Of a stretch of 64,000 nucleotides of DNA, positions 34,796 to 43,570 are shown piece by piece. Positions within the stretch are counted from its first letter, which is position 1. Each line of letters starts with the position of its first letter. Both the position numbers and the translations under genes were made by a program. The stretch spans positions 124,001 through 188,000 of the forward strand of contig OZ248458.1 in assembly GCA_965234335.1 (NCBI GenBank), in the 5' to 3' direction. Origin of the DNA: Leadbetterella lacustris. Its GTDB lineage: Bacteria; Bacteroidota; Bacteroidia; Cytophagales; Spirosomataceae. The notes beneath the pieces are model-generated. The model saw nothing but the letters and a program-made list of their open reading frames with translations. It did no database searches and was not told the origin of the DNA.

Positions 34796-35089
34796 AATTG
34801 TACTTTTTAAAATTTATTTGTAACAGCTTTTCATTTAATTGACGATACAAAGATAATAGTACTATGCACTACAAGGTACTATTGATACATTAGTGGTCGA
34901 TTGATTTATGTGAACGGTAATTATTTTGTGATGGCTTTGACTGAAAGATGTAGAAAACAGAAGAGCAGTTGCATTCAGGATGTTAAGAAAGGTTAAAACG
35001 AAAATATTTGGAGGTAACTTTTTAAATAAACTTAATGACTGACCATAACATTCCAAAAAATTAAGAAAATAAAAGGTTTAAAAATGCAA

Positions 35090-35118
35090 AAAGAGCCGAC
35101 TCTTTGAATCGGCTCTTT
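35090..35118 (-). terminator. Rho-independent terminator after nusG
   Basis: AAAGAGCCGA/TCGGCTCTTT stem with a nine-base loop and a T run on the minus strand. It ends the secE-nusG transcript, so rplK does not follow. Confidence 0.75.
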
Positions 35119-35141
35119 CATTATATCTTTAAAAACAAGTC

Positions 35142-35693
35142 TTACATTTTTTCTACCTGAAGATAGCCTAACTCCACTGGAGTACTTCTTCCGAATATTT
35201 TTACGCTTACACTCAATTTTTTCTTATCGTCATACACTTCTTCCACAGTTCCTTCAAAGCCATTGAAAGGTCCATCCACAACTTTAACCGACTCACCTTT
35301 GGCAAACGATACACCTGAGTCTACGCTTTCTTCAGAATTTTGTTCTTGCACACCAAGAATCCTGTTCACCTCAGATTGTCTCAATGGTTCTGGCTCAATG
35401 GAAGCACCGCCGTTTTTACCTAAAAAACCAATAACACCAGGAATACTTTTTATTAAGTGAAGAACCTCACCATTGCTCAAATCAGCATTCACCAAAATAT
35501 AACCAGGAAAGAAGTTTTTCTCTCTAACCGTCTTTTTACCGTTCTTTACGGAAACAACCTTTTCAGAAGGAATCATAATTTCAGGAATAAAATCCGTCAA
35601 TTTCCTTCTTACCGCTTCGTTCTCAATGTAGTTTTTGATTTTCTTCTCTTGTTGTGAAACTGCTCTCACTACATACCAATTGAATTCACTCAT
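35142..35693 (-). CDS. nusG: Transcription termination/antitermination factor NusG
   Basis: 183 residues. The NGN domain (1-110; NWYVVRAVSQQEKKIKNYIE, then FFPGYILVNADL and SIPGVIGFLG) is followed by a KOW domain (about 128-180; FAKGESVKVVDGPFNGFEGT). It binds RNA polymerase and couples transcription to translation. It starts 15 bases after secE. Confidence 0.93.
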   Translation of the reverse strand: MSEFNWYVVRAVSQQEKKIKNYIENEAVRRKLTDFIPEIMIPSEKVVSVKNGKKTVREKNFFPGYILVNADLSNGEVLHLIKSIPGVIGFLGKNGGASIEPEPLRQSEVNRILGVQEQNSEESVDSGVSFAKGESVKVVDGPFNGFEGTVEEVYDDKKKLSVSVKIFGRSTPVELGYLQVEKM

Positions 35694-35708
35694 GATGGGA
35701 ATTTATAA

Positions 35709-35900
35709 TTATATAGATTGATACAACAATCTTAGGGCGTTATCAATCAAAAAGTCAATACTACCTACTACCAAAGCAAATATAATAGAAGCAATCAACA
35801 CGAGGGTGGCACTTGATTGTAACTCACTCATCTTAGGCCAATGAACCTCATTGGTAACCTCATGCCATGAATCCTTTACAAACTGAACTAAACTATTCAT
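35709..35900 (-). CDS. secE: Preprotein translocase subunit SecE
   Basis: 63 residues, the usual short bacterial form with one helix (about 32-55) preceded by the amphipathic segment FVKDSWHEVTNEVHWPKMSE. Part of the SecYEG channel. It lies between tRNA-Trp and nusG. Confidence 0.92.
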   Translation of the reverse strand: MNSLVQFVKDSWHEVTNEVHWPKMSELQSSATLVLIASIIFALVVGSIDFLIDNALRLLYQSI

Positions 35901-35940
35901 AATTCTATGTTTTTTTCCAACAATCCCATTGTCATTTTTG

Positions 35941-36011
35941 CACAGGTACTAGGACTCGAACCCAGACCGACGGTTTTGGAGACCGTAGTTCTACCTTTAA
36001 ACTATACCTGT
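35941..36011 (-). tRNA. tRNA-Trp(CCA)
   Basis: Acceptor ACAGGTA/TACCTGT with discriminator G, anticodon stem ACGGT/ACCGT, loop CTCCAAA giving anticodon CCA, and T arm CTGGGTTCGAGTCCTAG. It lies just upstream of secE as in the conserved tuf-trnW-secE-nusG order, though tuf is 5.4 kb away here. Confidence 0.92.
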
Positions 36012-36059
36012 TTATATCATTCGGGCTGCAAATTTAGTATATTTTTTTTGTTGCAGCAA

Positions 36060-37283
36060 TTAATCCTTTAATTTTTCTTTTTTAATTGTTCTAAAAACCA
36101 ACAATAAGCTTATCAATGACAGTAATCCTCCCATCAAAAAAGGAGCCCCAGGAAAATAAATGGGTGCATTTTCTTTGGTAAATGCCCTAAACAATCCCAA
36201 CATCAAAGGCTGACCAACGATAGCCGCAATACTCATCAAACTTGTCAAGCCTCCTTGCAACTCTCCTTGTTCGTTTTTCCCAACTTGATTGGAAATTATT
36301 CCTTGAAAAGCCGGGCCCGCCAAACCACCTATTGCAAATGGAATCATGATAGCGTACATCATCCATGACGAAGATGCAAAAGCAAAAGCTGCCAAGCCTA
36401 ATGCATTGATTGCCAAACCTAAGAATAAAGATCTTTCTTGTCCAAGCTTAGGAATAATAACTCTAATCAAACCTCCTTGAACTATGGCAACCATCAATCC
36501 CACAAATCCCAATGACAAACCAACTTCCATTTTTGACCATGAGAACTTCTCAATTCCATAAAAAGACCAAGTACCTTGAGTGGCAAAGTTTGAAACATTT
36601 ACCAAAAACAAAGACAAAACCAATGCCAGAACGTAAGGGTATTTTTTCAAATTTAATAAACTTCCGATAGGATTAGCTCTTTTTATATCAAATTTCCTAC
36701 GGTTTTCAGGCAAAAGTGACTCTGGCAAAATAAAATAACCATACAACCAGTTAAGAATGGCCAAACCTGCAGAAACCCAAAATGGAATACGAGTACCATA
36801 TTCACCCAAAATACCCCCCAAAGAAGGCCCAATGATAAACCCAAGTCCGAATGCCGCCCCAATCATACCAAAGCTTTGGGCTCGCTTCTCAGGTTCTGTA
36901 ATATCGGCTATGTATGCGTTGGCAGTGGTAAAACTTGCCCCAGCAATGCCCGAAATGATTCTTCCAACAAAAAGCCAACCGATACTAGGAGCCAATGCCA
37001 AAAAGACAAAATCTAAACCAAAGCCAAAAAGAGACATCAATAGTACTGGCCTTCTGCCATATTGGTCACTTAAGCCACCTATTATTGGCGAAAATATAAA
37101 CTGCATCAAAGCATATATAAAAACCAAATAGGCCGAATATTGTGAAGCCTCACTTACTGTTCCACCTGTAAGCTCTTGATATAGACTTGGCATAATGGGT
37201 ATGATAATACCAATACCAATAACATCAATAAGTACAGTTACGAGAATAAAAAATATGGCTTTTGAGTTTTTTTTGTCAGACAT
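36060..37283 (-). CDS. MFS efflux transporter (TetA-like)
   Basis: 407 residues with twelve predicted helices. Motif A appears as GGLSDQYGRRPVLL between helices 2 and 3, and motif C-like GFIIGPSLGG lies in helix 5, marking drug:proton antiporters of the TCR/Tet group. The substrate cannot be predicted; similarity to tetracycline pumps does not prove tetracycline resistance. It is monocistronic and placed between tRNA-Trp and the divergent acyl-CoA dehydrogenase. Confidence 0.85.
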   Translation of the reverse strand: MSDKKNSKAIFFILVTVLIDVIGIGIIIPIMPSLYQELTGGTVSEASQYSAYLVFIYALMQFIFSPIIGGLSDQYGRRPVLLMSLFGFGLDFVFLALAPSIGWLFVGRIISGIAGASFTTANAYIADITEPEKRAQSFGMIGAAFGLGFIIGPSLGGILGEYGTRIPFWVSAGLAILNWLYGYFILPESLLPENRRKFDIKRANPIGSLLNLKKYPYVLALVLSLFLVNVSNFATQGTWSFYGIEKFSWSKMEVGLSLGFVGLMVAIVQGGLIRVIIPKLGQERSLFLGLAINALGLAAFAFASSSWMMYAIMIPFAIGGLAGPAFQGIISNQVGKNEQGELQGGLTSLMSIAAIVGQPLMLGLFRAFTKENAPIYFPGAPFLMGGLLSLISLLLVFRTIKKEKLKD

Positions 37284-37413
37284 AAATAAGGGTTAACTCT
37301 ACAAAGATACGAAAATTGAGGAATATGGCTTGATGACAAGAATTGTAAAAAACAGATTATAAATTCGAAAGAATTGTTTTATTTTACAGAAACCTTAATA
37401 ATCACAGAAATCA

Positions 37414-39198
37414 ATGCCAGCAAAATTCTTTGACCGACAAACTACAAATTTCTTATTGGAGCAGGTACATGCAATTGACACATTGACCCAATTGCCCTAT
37501 TTTGCGGACCATAGCCCTGAAACATTCAAAATGGTGCTGGATTCTGCGGAGAGTATAGCCCAAAGAATCATGTTCCCTATGTTCAAGGATGTGGACAAAA
37601 ATCAACCCGAATTAATCAATGGTGAGGTAAAGGTTCATCCAGCAATCGAGGACTACCTCAAAGCAGTTGGGGAAGCGGGACTAATTTCGGCAGATTTTGA
37701 TTATAAAGATGGCGGTTCGCAGCTTCCATTTGCCATAAATAGTGTGGCTGGGTATATTCTGATGGCGGCAAATAATGGTATGATGTACACTGGCTTGACA
37801 AGTGGAGCCGCTCGATTAATAGCTCACTTCGGCTCAGACTATCTGAAAAACAAATACTTAGAACCTATGTTAAACGGTAAGTTCCAAGGAACAATGTGTT
37901 TAACTGAACCACAAGCTGGCTCATCTCTTTCGGATATTTTTAGCACAGCAGAGCCATTTGGCGAAGGTACTTTTAGAATAAATGGCCAAAAAATATTTAT
38001 CTCATGCGGCGACCACAACTATTGTGAAAACGTTATCCACCTTTTTATTGGACGCATAAAGGGAGCACCAGCCGGCACAAAGGGAATTTCGTTATTTGCA
38101 ATTCCAAAATATCTTGACAATGGACAAAGAAATGATATTCATAATGTAGGAATTTACCACAAACTGGGTCAAAGAGGTGTACCCGCAATGCACTTAGAGT
38201 TTGGCGAAAAATGTATTGGTTACTTAGTAGGAGAAGAAAACAAAGGACTTTCGTACATGTTTCAGATGATGAACGAAGCCCGTATTGGTGTCGGCACTAC
38301 TGGAGCAGCCATATCAACAGCAGCCTATCAAGCCGCCTTGCAGTATGCCAAAGAAAGGCCACAAAGCAGAAGGTTAAACAAAAAAGCAGAAATCAACGCT
38401 CCTCAAATACCTATAATTCAACATCCTGATGTGCGACGATTATTATTTTCGCAAAAAGCGGCGGTAGAAGGAGGGCTATCGCTGGTCATTCAAACTGCCA
38501 AATACTACGATTTGGCCCACCACAGTGAGACCCAAGAAGAAAGGGCTAAATATTTGCTTTTACTAGAAATACTAACTCCAATAACCAAAACCTATCCTTG
38601 CGAATCTGGTTTAAAAACAACCAGTGATGCCCTACAATGCTTCGGGGGTTATGGATTTACGGAAGATTTTCCTGCGGAACAATATTATAGGGACATAAGA
38701 ATAACGCCCATTTATGAAGGAACCACAGCCATACAGTCGCAAGATTTGCTCGGTAGAAAAGTTAGCTTGGCAGACGGAAAAGCCATGGGATTGCTTTCTG
38801 GTGAGATAATAGATTGTATAACCGAGGCCATAGGTCATGAAAAACTAAAAAAATACGCAAACCAATTGGCCTCCGAATTAAAGACTTACAACAAAACCCT
38901 TCAGCATCTTTTTGGAATAGCTCAAACAGGAGATACAGAAAGGTATCTTTCAGACGCAGCACTGTTTCTGGAGTTGACAGGCACGATTTTAATAGCCTGG
39001 CAATGGCTAGCAATTGCTTTGGCTTCAGAAAAAGCATTGGGAAAAAATGAATTGGAAGCTAATTTTGCTCAATCAAAAATAGAAACCATGAAATTCTATT
39101 TCCATTATGAATTACCCAAAACCACTGGTTTAACCACCCGACTTATGGACGAAGAGGTAATTACGATTTTGGGTAAAATAGATGTATTTGATAACTGA
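37414..39198 (+). CDS. Acyl-CoA dehydrogenase
   Basis: 594 residues, the long form with an extra N-terminal domain and a C-terminal helical extension. FAD-binding segments MCLTEPQAGSSLSDI and ISCGDHNY, the helical core with FGGYGFTEDFPAEQYYRD, and YEGTTAIQSQDLLGRK, holding the likely catalytic Glu, are present. It oxidises acyl-CoA to enoyl-CoA in fatty-acid or amino-acid breakdown; chain length is not predictable. No other beta-oxidation gene is adjacent. Confidence 0.88.
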   Translation: MPAKFFDRQTTNFLLEQVHAIDTLTQLPYFADHSPETFKMVLDSAESIAQRIMFPMFKDVDKNQPELINGEVKVHPAIEDYLKAVGEAGLISADFDYKDGGSQLPFAINSVAGYILMAANNGMMYTGLTSGAARLIAHFGSDYLKNKYLEPMLNGKFQGTMCLTEPQAGSSLSDIFSTAEPFGEGTFRINGQKIFISCGDHNYCENVIHLFIGRIKGAPAGTKGISLFAIPKYLDNGQRNDIHNVGIYHKLGQRGVPAMHLEFGEKCIGYLVGEENKGLSYMFQMMNEARIGVGTTGAAISTAAYQAALQYAKERPQSRRLNKKAEINAPQIPIIQHPDVRRLLFSQKAAVEGGLSLVIQTAKYYDLAHHSETQEERAKYLLLLEILTPITKTYPCESGLKTTSDALQCFGGYGFTEDFPAEQYYRDIRITPIYEGTTAIQSQDLLGRKVSLADGKAMGLLSGEIIDCITEAIGHEKLKKYANQLASELKTYNKTLQHLFGIAQTGDTERYLSDAALFLELTGTILIAWQWLAIALASEKALGKNELEANFAQSKIETMKFYFHYELPKTTGLTTRLMDEEVITILGKIDVFDN

Positions 39199-39633
39199 TA
39201 CTATTGCTTTTTATCTCGCATTAAGCCTTTTTCAAAAAACATCAGATACTTCTACTTAAAGTTGGATTTTATATTCAATAAATGGTGTTTAGTGATGCTT
39301 TACATCCTTTCATGGCTATGGCTTCATTGATAGGGAGCTCTTTACTTCTTAACACCTTTTTTGCATTACAAAATCAAGACATAATTGCCATATTACCTGT
39401 TTGCAATTGATTCACCGAATGATGGAAAGGTCAGTTTGATTGACATTTATGTGAATAAGACCATATTTAATTGAAAACAAATCTAAATTAACATCCCTAT
39501 GGTCTTAAGATTGATACCAGCCATCAAAGTCTGGGCCAACAAAAAAAGACCTATCCGCTTCCTAAAGATAAGACAAATAGTAACAAAATGTATGACAGAA
39601 AACCTCAGTATTTATGGTTAATGGCTACAAAAA
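39199..39633. other. Gap with possible decayed coding remnants
   Basis: A 435-base stretch without a gene. Short protein-like fragments appear: minus strand 39283-39363 (VLRSKELPINEAIAMKGC) and plus strand 39498-39617 (MVLRLIPAIKVWANKKRPIR). Neither is long enough to name. No clear terminator or inverted repeat was seen. Confidence 0.25.
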
Positions 39634-40563
39634 TTAAAGAGAATTATTTACTACTGAACGCATCTTATCTATCCCCATTTGACAAGCAGCCAAAGCATCC
39701 ATTTTCCAAACGTCCTCGTTGAAAATTTCGAGTGAAAGTACGATTGGCGTATTTTTTTTATTCAAAATACCCAAAATTTCCTTGAAAGGAGCAACTCCAT
39801 CGCCTGGCATTACACGCATTCCATCCGTCATCGTATTTTTGTCGGCGTTGGCTGGAAAATCATTCATGTGAAACATCTGAATTTTGTTTCCAGCAATCAT
39901 GCTCAAAGCCTCAAAAGGAGAACCTCCTCTGAAAAGATGATAAACGTCTGGCAGAATAATCGCATCAGGATGGCCACTTTCGGCAGCTACAAACAGTGTT
40001 TCACCAAATAAATGTAGATTTTTAGAAAACCCCCAAAGTTCTAATTGTGGCAAAACACCCATTTCTTTACCCAATTCTACTACTTTATTAAAACGCTCTG
40101 CGGCCTTTTTGAGGCTGACATCAGCACCTGTAGTAGCCCCAAACGGCGGAGCAGCAATACGCTTACAACCAATCTGAGCCAACATATCCATTTCACGTTT
40201 GAGTTGTTCCATGGCCTTGCTCCTTTCGGTTTCGTCATCTACAATCCATTTGGCAAAGCCAATAGAGTCTTCAATTACTATACCCAAGTCTGTTGATTTT
40301 TTCTTTACATCAGATAGCTTCCCTCCATCCTTCACAAACTTCTCCAGCGTTCCCATCCAGATTTCTATTCCGTCAAAACCAACTTTGGCTGCCGTTTCTA
40401 TTTCGGCTATTAAACCAATGTTTTGCTTTCTAATGGTACTCGTGTTTAAGCAAAAAGTAAAATTGTGCTTACTTTTCTTAGGTTTGGAGGCTAGGCTTTC
40501 TATTCCAATTGAAGTTACGGCAGCTCCTGAAAGAGCTGTCTTCAGAATATCTCTACGTTTCAT
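39634..40563 (-). CDS. Secreted sugar phosphate isomerase/epimerase-like TIM barrel
   Basis: 309 residues. The N-terminus (MKRRDILKTALSGAAVTSIG) resembles a Tat or Sec signal, typical of exported AP_endonuc_2 (xylose isomerase-like) proteins in Bacteroidota. Barrel segments FDGIEIWMGT, PQLELWGFSKN, IILPDVYHLFRGG and VLSLEIFNE carry the metal-binding Glu, Asp and His residues. The substrate is unknown; relatives act on modified sugars or inositols. It is monocistronic. Confidence 0.8.
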   Translation of the reverse strand: MKRRDILKTALSGAAVTSIGIESLASKPKKSKHNFTFCLNTSTIRKQNIGLIAEIETAAKVGFDGIEIWMGTLEKFVKDGGKLSDVKKKSTDLGIVIEDSIGFAKWIVDDETERSKAMEQLKREMDMLAQIGCKRIAAPPFGATTGADVSLKKAAERFNKVVELGKEMGVLPQLELWGFSKNLHLFGETLFVAAESGHPDAIILPDVYHLFRGGSPFEALSMIAGNKIQMFHMNDFPANADKNTMTDGMRVMPGDGVAPFKEILGILNKKNTPIVLSLEIFNEDVWKMDALAACQMGIDKMRSVVNNSL

Positions 40564-40588
40564 TTTTATGGGTTGAATAATTATTTAA

Positions 40589-40999
40589 TTAAAGAACTTT
40601 AAAGAACTGATTAGGAGAAAGTACTTCTAATTTGGGGAATTCTACTTCTTTAAACACATCAAAATGCTTATCAAATGTGATCAAATAGTTCGCATTTGCC
40701 GAAATAGCCAAATCTGAAAACTTATTATCATCGGGATCTATTTTTATAATATCCCACTGAAAATAAGGCTCCGAAAAAATCACATTGTTTGCATTACATA
40801 AAATTTCCAACACTAAATTTGAAGTTTTAACGTAGTAAAAACTAGTTAGAACTTCTTCATATTCAATTAGAATTTCATTGCTTACAATCCAATCAAACTT
40901 TTGTTCAATAAATGAATTGCATATAAAGAATTCGAAGTTATTTCTATTTAAGGTTTTAAGAAGAACGTTGGTATCAATGACCACCTTAATACTGCTCAT
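40589..40999 (-). CDS. PIN-domain ribonuclease toxin
   Basis: 136 residues forming one PIN domain. Acidic active-site residues are visible in VVIDTNVLL (Asp near 8), EYEEVL (Glu), DPDDNKFSDLAI (Asp cluster) and ITFDKHF. It is of the type annotated as putative toxin-antitoxin PIN family. It starts nine bases after the small antitoxin gene. It likely cleaves RNA when free of its partner. Confidence 0.82.
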   Translation of the reverse strand: MSSIKVVIDTNVLLKTLNRNNFEFFICNSFIEQKFDWIVSNEILIEYEEVLTSFYYVKTSNLVLEILCNANNVIFSEPYFQWDIIKIDPDDNKFSDLAISANANYLITFDKHFDVFKEVEFPKLEVLSPNQFFKVL

Positions 41000-41008
41000 C
41001 CAAAAATA

Positions 41009-41239
41009 CTATTTTGCATTGGTTCTGAAATGGGTTTCCTCCAAAGCTCTGAATTCGGTATCCGTAATGTTTTTTTCGACTATTACCTTATCTACTTCGT
41101 CCAAAAGCTGTTTGCTTAGATACTCAACCAAAACTTGCTTTATTTCAACAATATCCTCTTCTGGGATATTCCTATCAAACATCCTTAATAATCCTATTTG
41201 AATTGGATTCAATCCACTAGTACTTTTCAAATGACTCAT
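41009..41239 (-). CDS. Antitoxin partner of the PIN toxin
   Basis: 76 residues, helical and acidic (FDRNIPEEDIVEIKQVLVEY), located directly upstream of the toxin in the usual antitoxin-first order. No DNA-binding motif is obvious. The role is inferred from position and size. Confidence 0.65.
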   Translation of the reverse strand: MSHLKSTSGLNPIQIGLLRMFDRNIPEEDIVEIKQVLVEYLSKQLLDEVDKVIVEKNITDTEFRALEETHFRTNAK

Positions 41240-41333
41240 TGATAATAAACAATTTTAACAAATATAATATTTTTAAAAACCGATAAGTATAATTACAACA
41301 AGAATTTATGAATAAAAACACCCAAACACAAAA

Positions 41334-41359
41334 AAAGCACCCCATTTCTGGAGTGCTTT
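41334..41359 (-). terminator. Rho-independent terminator after tuf
   Basis: AAAGCACCCCA/TGGAGTGCTTT stem (one mismatch) with seven T on the minus strand. Confidence 0.7.
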
Positions 41360-41383
41360 CTTATAATATGATTAATCTATCGA

Positions 41384-42571
41384 TTACTCAAGGATTTCAG
41401 TTACCTGACCCGCACCTACTGTACGTCCACCTTCACGAATCGCAAAACGAAGACCTTTGTCCATCGCAATAGCGTTGATCAAGTTTACAGTAATAGTGAT
41501 GTTATCACCAGGCATAACCATCTCAACATTTTCTGGAAGGAAGATCTCTCCAGTAACGTCTGTAGTTCTGAAGTAAAACTGAGGACGGTATTTGTTAAAG
41601 AATGGCGTGTGACGTCCACCTTCTTCTTTAGAAAGAACGTAAACCTCAGCTTTGAATTTAGTGTGAGGCTTCACAGAACCTGGCTTACAGATTACCATAC
41701 CTCTTTTGATAGACTCTTTGTCGATACCTCTCAACAAAAGACCTACGTTATCACCAGCCTCACCTCTGTCAAGGATTTTACGGAACATCTCAACACCAGT
41801 TACTACTGATTTAAGACCTTCAGCACCCATACCAAGAATATCTACTGCCTCACCAGAGTTGATAATACCAGTTTCGATACGACCTGTAGCAACAGTACCA
41901 CGACCAGTGATTGAGAACACGTCCTCAACTGGCATCAAGAATGGCTTGTCGGTTGCACGAGCAGGAAGTGGAATAAAGTTATCAACCGCTTCCATCAATT
42001 CTTCAATTTTAGCAACCCACTCAGGCTCATTGTTCAAGCCACCAAGTGCTGAACCTTGAATTACTGGAATGTTGTCTCCGTCGAATTTGTAGAATGAAAG
42101 CAACTCTCTGATTTCCATTTCTACTAGTTCAAGTAATTCTGGATCATCTACTAGGTCAACTTTGTTCATAAATACTACAAGCTCAGGAACACCTACCTGA
42201 CGAGCAAGAAGGATGTGCTCACGAGTTTGTGGCATTGGACCGTCAGTAGCAGCTACCACGATGATGGCTCCATCCATTTGGGCAGCACCAGTTACCATGT
42301 TTTTAACGTAGTCAGCGTGACCAGGACAGTCAACGTGAGCATAGTGACGATTAGCAGTCTGATACTCTACGTGAGAAGTATTGATGGTAATACCACGCTC
42401 TTTTTCTTCAGGTGCATTATCAATTGACGAGAAATCTCTAACCGCAGCTAGACCTTTGTTGGCCAAAACTGAAGTAATAGCAGCTGTCAATGTAGTTTTA
42501 CCATGGTCAACGTGACCGATTGTACCGATGTTAACGTGAGGTTTACTACGGTCAAAATTTTCTTTTGCCAT
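41384..42571 (-). CDS. tuf: Translation elongation factor Tu
   Basis: 395 residues, full length. G1 is GHVDHGKT (19-26), G3 DCPGH and G4 NKVD; domains 2 and 3 are intact, ending GGRTVGAGQVTEIL. It delivers aminoacyl-tRNA to the ribosome. It is preceded on the same strand by tRNA-Tyr, tRNA-Gly and tRNA-Thr, the conserved tRNA-tuf arrangement, and is closed by its own terminator. Confidence 0.96.
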   Translation of the reverse strand: MAKENFDRSKPHVNIGTIGHVDHGKTTLTAAITSVLANKGLAAVRDFSSIDNAPEEKERGITINTSHVEYQTANRHYAHVDCPGHADYVKNMVTGAAQMDGAIIVVAATDGPMPQTREHILLARQVGVPELVVFMNKVDLVDDPELLELVEMEIRELLSFYKFDGDNIPVIQGSALGGLNNEPEWVAKIEELMEAVDNFIPLPARATDKPFLMPVEDVFSITGRGTVATGRIETGIINSGEAVDILGMGAEGLKSVVTGVEMFRKILDRGEAGDNVGLLLRGIDKESIKRGMVICKPGSVKPHTKFKAEVYVLSKEEGGRHTPFFNKYRPQFYFRTTDVTGEIFLPENVEMVMPGDNITITVNLINAIAMDKGLRFAIREGGRTVGAGQVTEILE

Positions 42572-42686
42572 TTTATTTGATAAAATTTATGTTGTTCAAA
42601 ATTGTTTTTACTAAAAAAGAGCAATCAGATTGTCTAATTACTCGAAACTTAATTCCATTCGAAAATTACGCCCAAATTCAGTATAG

Positions 42687-42758
<72 letters not shown>

Positions 42759-42771
42759 TTTATGGAATCAG

Positions 42772-42844
42772 AGCGGGAGACCGGGCTCGAACCGGCCACC
42801 TATAGCTTGGAAGGCTATCGCTCTACCAAATGAGCTACTCCCGC
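42772..42844 (-). tRNA. tRNA-Gly(TCC)
   Basis: Acceptor GCGGGAG/CTCCCGC, anticodon stem ATAGC/GCTAT, loop CTTCCAA giving anticodon TCC, T arm GCCGGTTCGAGCCCGGT. Only 13 bases separate it from tRNA-Thr, so both come from one transcript. Confidence 0.93.
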
Positions 42845-42863
42845 TTTTAACACTTTTAAATGG

Positions 42864-42946
42864 TGGGGGCGGATGGATTCGAACCACCGTAAGCGTAAGC
42901 TAGCAGATTTACAGTCTGCCCCATTTGGCCACTCTGGTACACCCCC
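42864..42946 (-). tRNA. tRNA-Tyr(GTA)
   Basis: A class II tRNA with a long variable arm (TAGCTTACGCTTA region). Acceptor GGGGGTG/CGCCCCC, anticodon stem GCAGA/TCTGC, loop CTGTAAA giving anticodon GTA. It is the first tRNA of the tuf cluster. Confidence 0.93.
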
Positions 42947-43155
42947 AAATAATCTCAAAGAACACACCCTTTTCGAAAGGAGATGCAAAAGTAGAATCTT
43001 TTTTTATATTGACAAAACTTTCTCAGAAAATTTCTCAATAAAATTTCAACATTTTCCTACTGAATCACAATTACACATGATTATTTACTGATAATCAGGG
43101 CAAATGTTACTTTCGTTAATTGTGAAAAAAACACACAACCTCTACCGATGCCAAA

Positions 43156-43350
43156 TTATTCCAAAAATAAATTGAACCTTAATTCCAATCCAGTGGTAGG
43201 TTTAATTTCTGAACCCAAAAGTGTATTCGCCTAATCACCTAAAAAAACCTAACCGTGATAAATTGGCTTCAAACTTCGAGCCAAACACAGCACCCGCATC
43301 AAGCAAAAATGAAATTATTGGAATTACAGTCTCTGAAGACTAAAAATCTC
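43156..43350 (-). pseudogene. Decayed outer-membrane beta-barrel fragment
   Basis: Reading the minus strand across one frameshift gives DAGAVFGSKFEANLSRLGFF and then LLGSEIKPTTGLELRFNLFL with a stop at 43156-43158. This is the alternating pattern of the last strands of an outer-membrane barrel. Stops and the shift make it non-functional, and no 5' part was found. The rest of the 42947-43570 gap holds only the pyk terminator and AT-rich sequence. Confidence 0.4.
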
Positions 43351-43508
43351 TCTTTACTAACTATTCAGCTACTTATGTTCCAATATTATATGGTTTTTTG
43401 GAAAACGAATTTGCTTTTTTGAATTCATTTTTTGCTAGAAAATATCAACAAAAACACATAAAACATTGGCAAAAAACTACATTTAGAATATTTTGGATCT
43501 TACCCTAC

Positions 43509-43549
43509 AAAAAATCCCCAATTCAAATGAAATGAAAAAGGGATTTTTT
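43509..43549 (-). terminator. Terminator after pyk
   Basis: AAAAAATCCC/GGGATTTTTT inverted repeat with a 21-base loop, able to act in both directions. Confidence 0.5.
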
Positions 43550-43570
43550 GATATAAAAATTTAGTACTCC

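Noticed and set aside
34862..35056. 64-codon minus-strand frame upstream of the small secreted protein
   Set aside because: Low-complexity composition, no conserved pattern and no promoter; treated as chance.
36060..37283. Calling the MFS pump a tetracycline-resistance gene
   Set aside because: The general TetA-like motifs do not identify the substrate, and there is no TetR-type regulator or mobile context.
39498..39617. 40-codon plus-strand frame (MVLRLIPAIK) as a gene
   Set aside because: Too short, no homologous family recognised and no upstream signals; listed only as a possible remnant.
42873..43091. 72-codon plus-strand reading frame beginning MDSNHRKRKL
   Set aside because: It is the antisense of tRNA-Tyr, a familiar false gene call.
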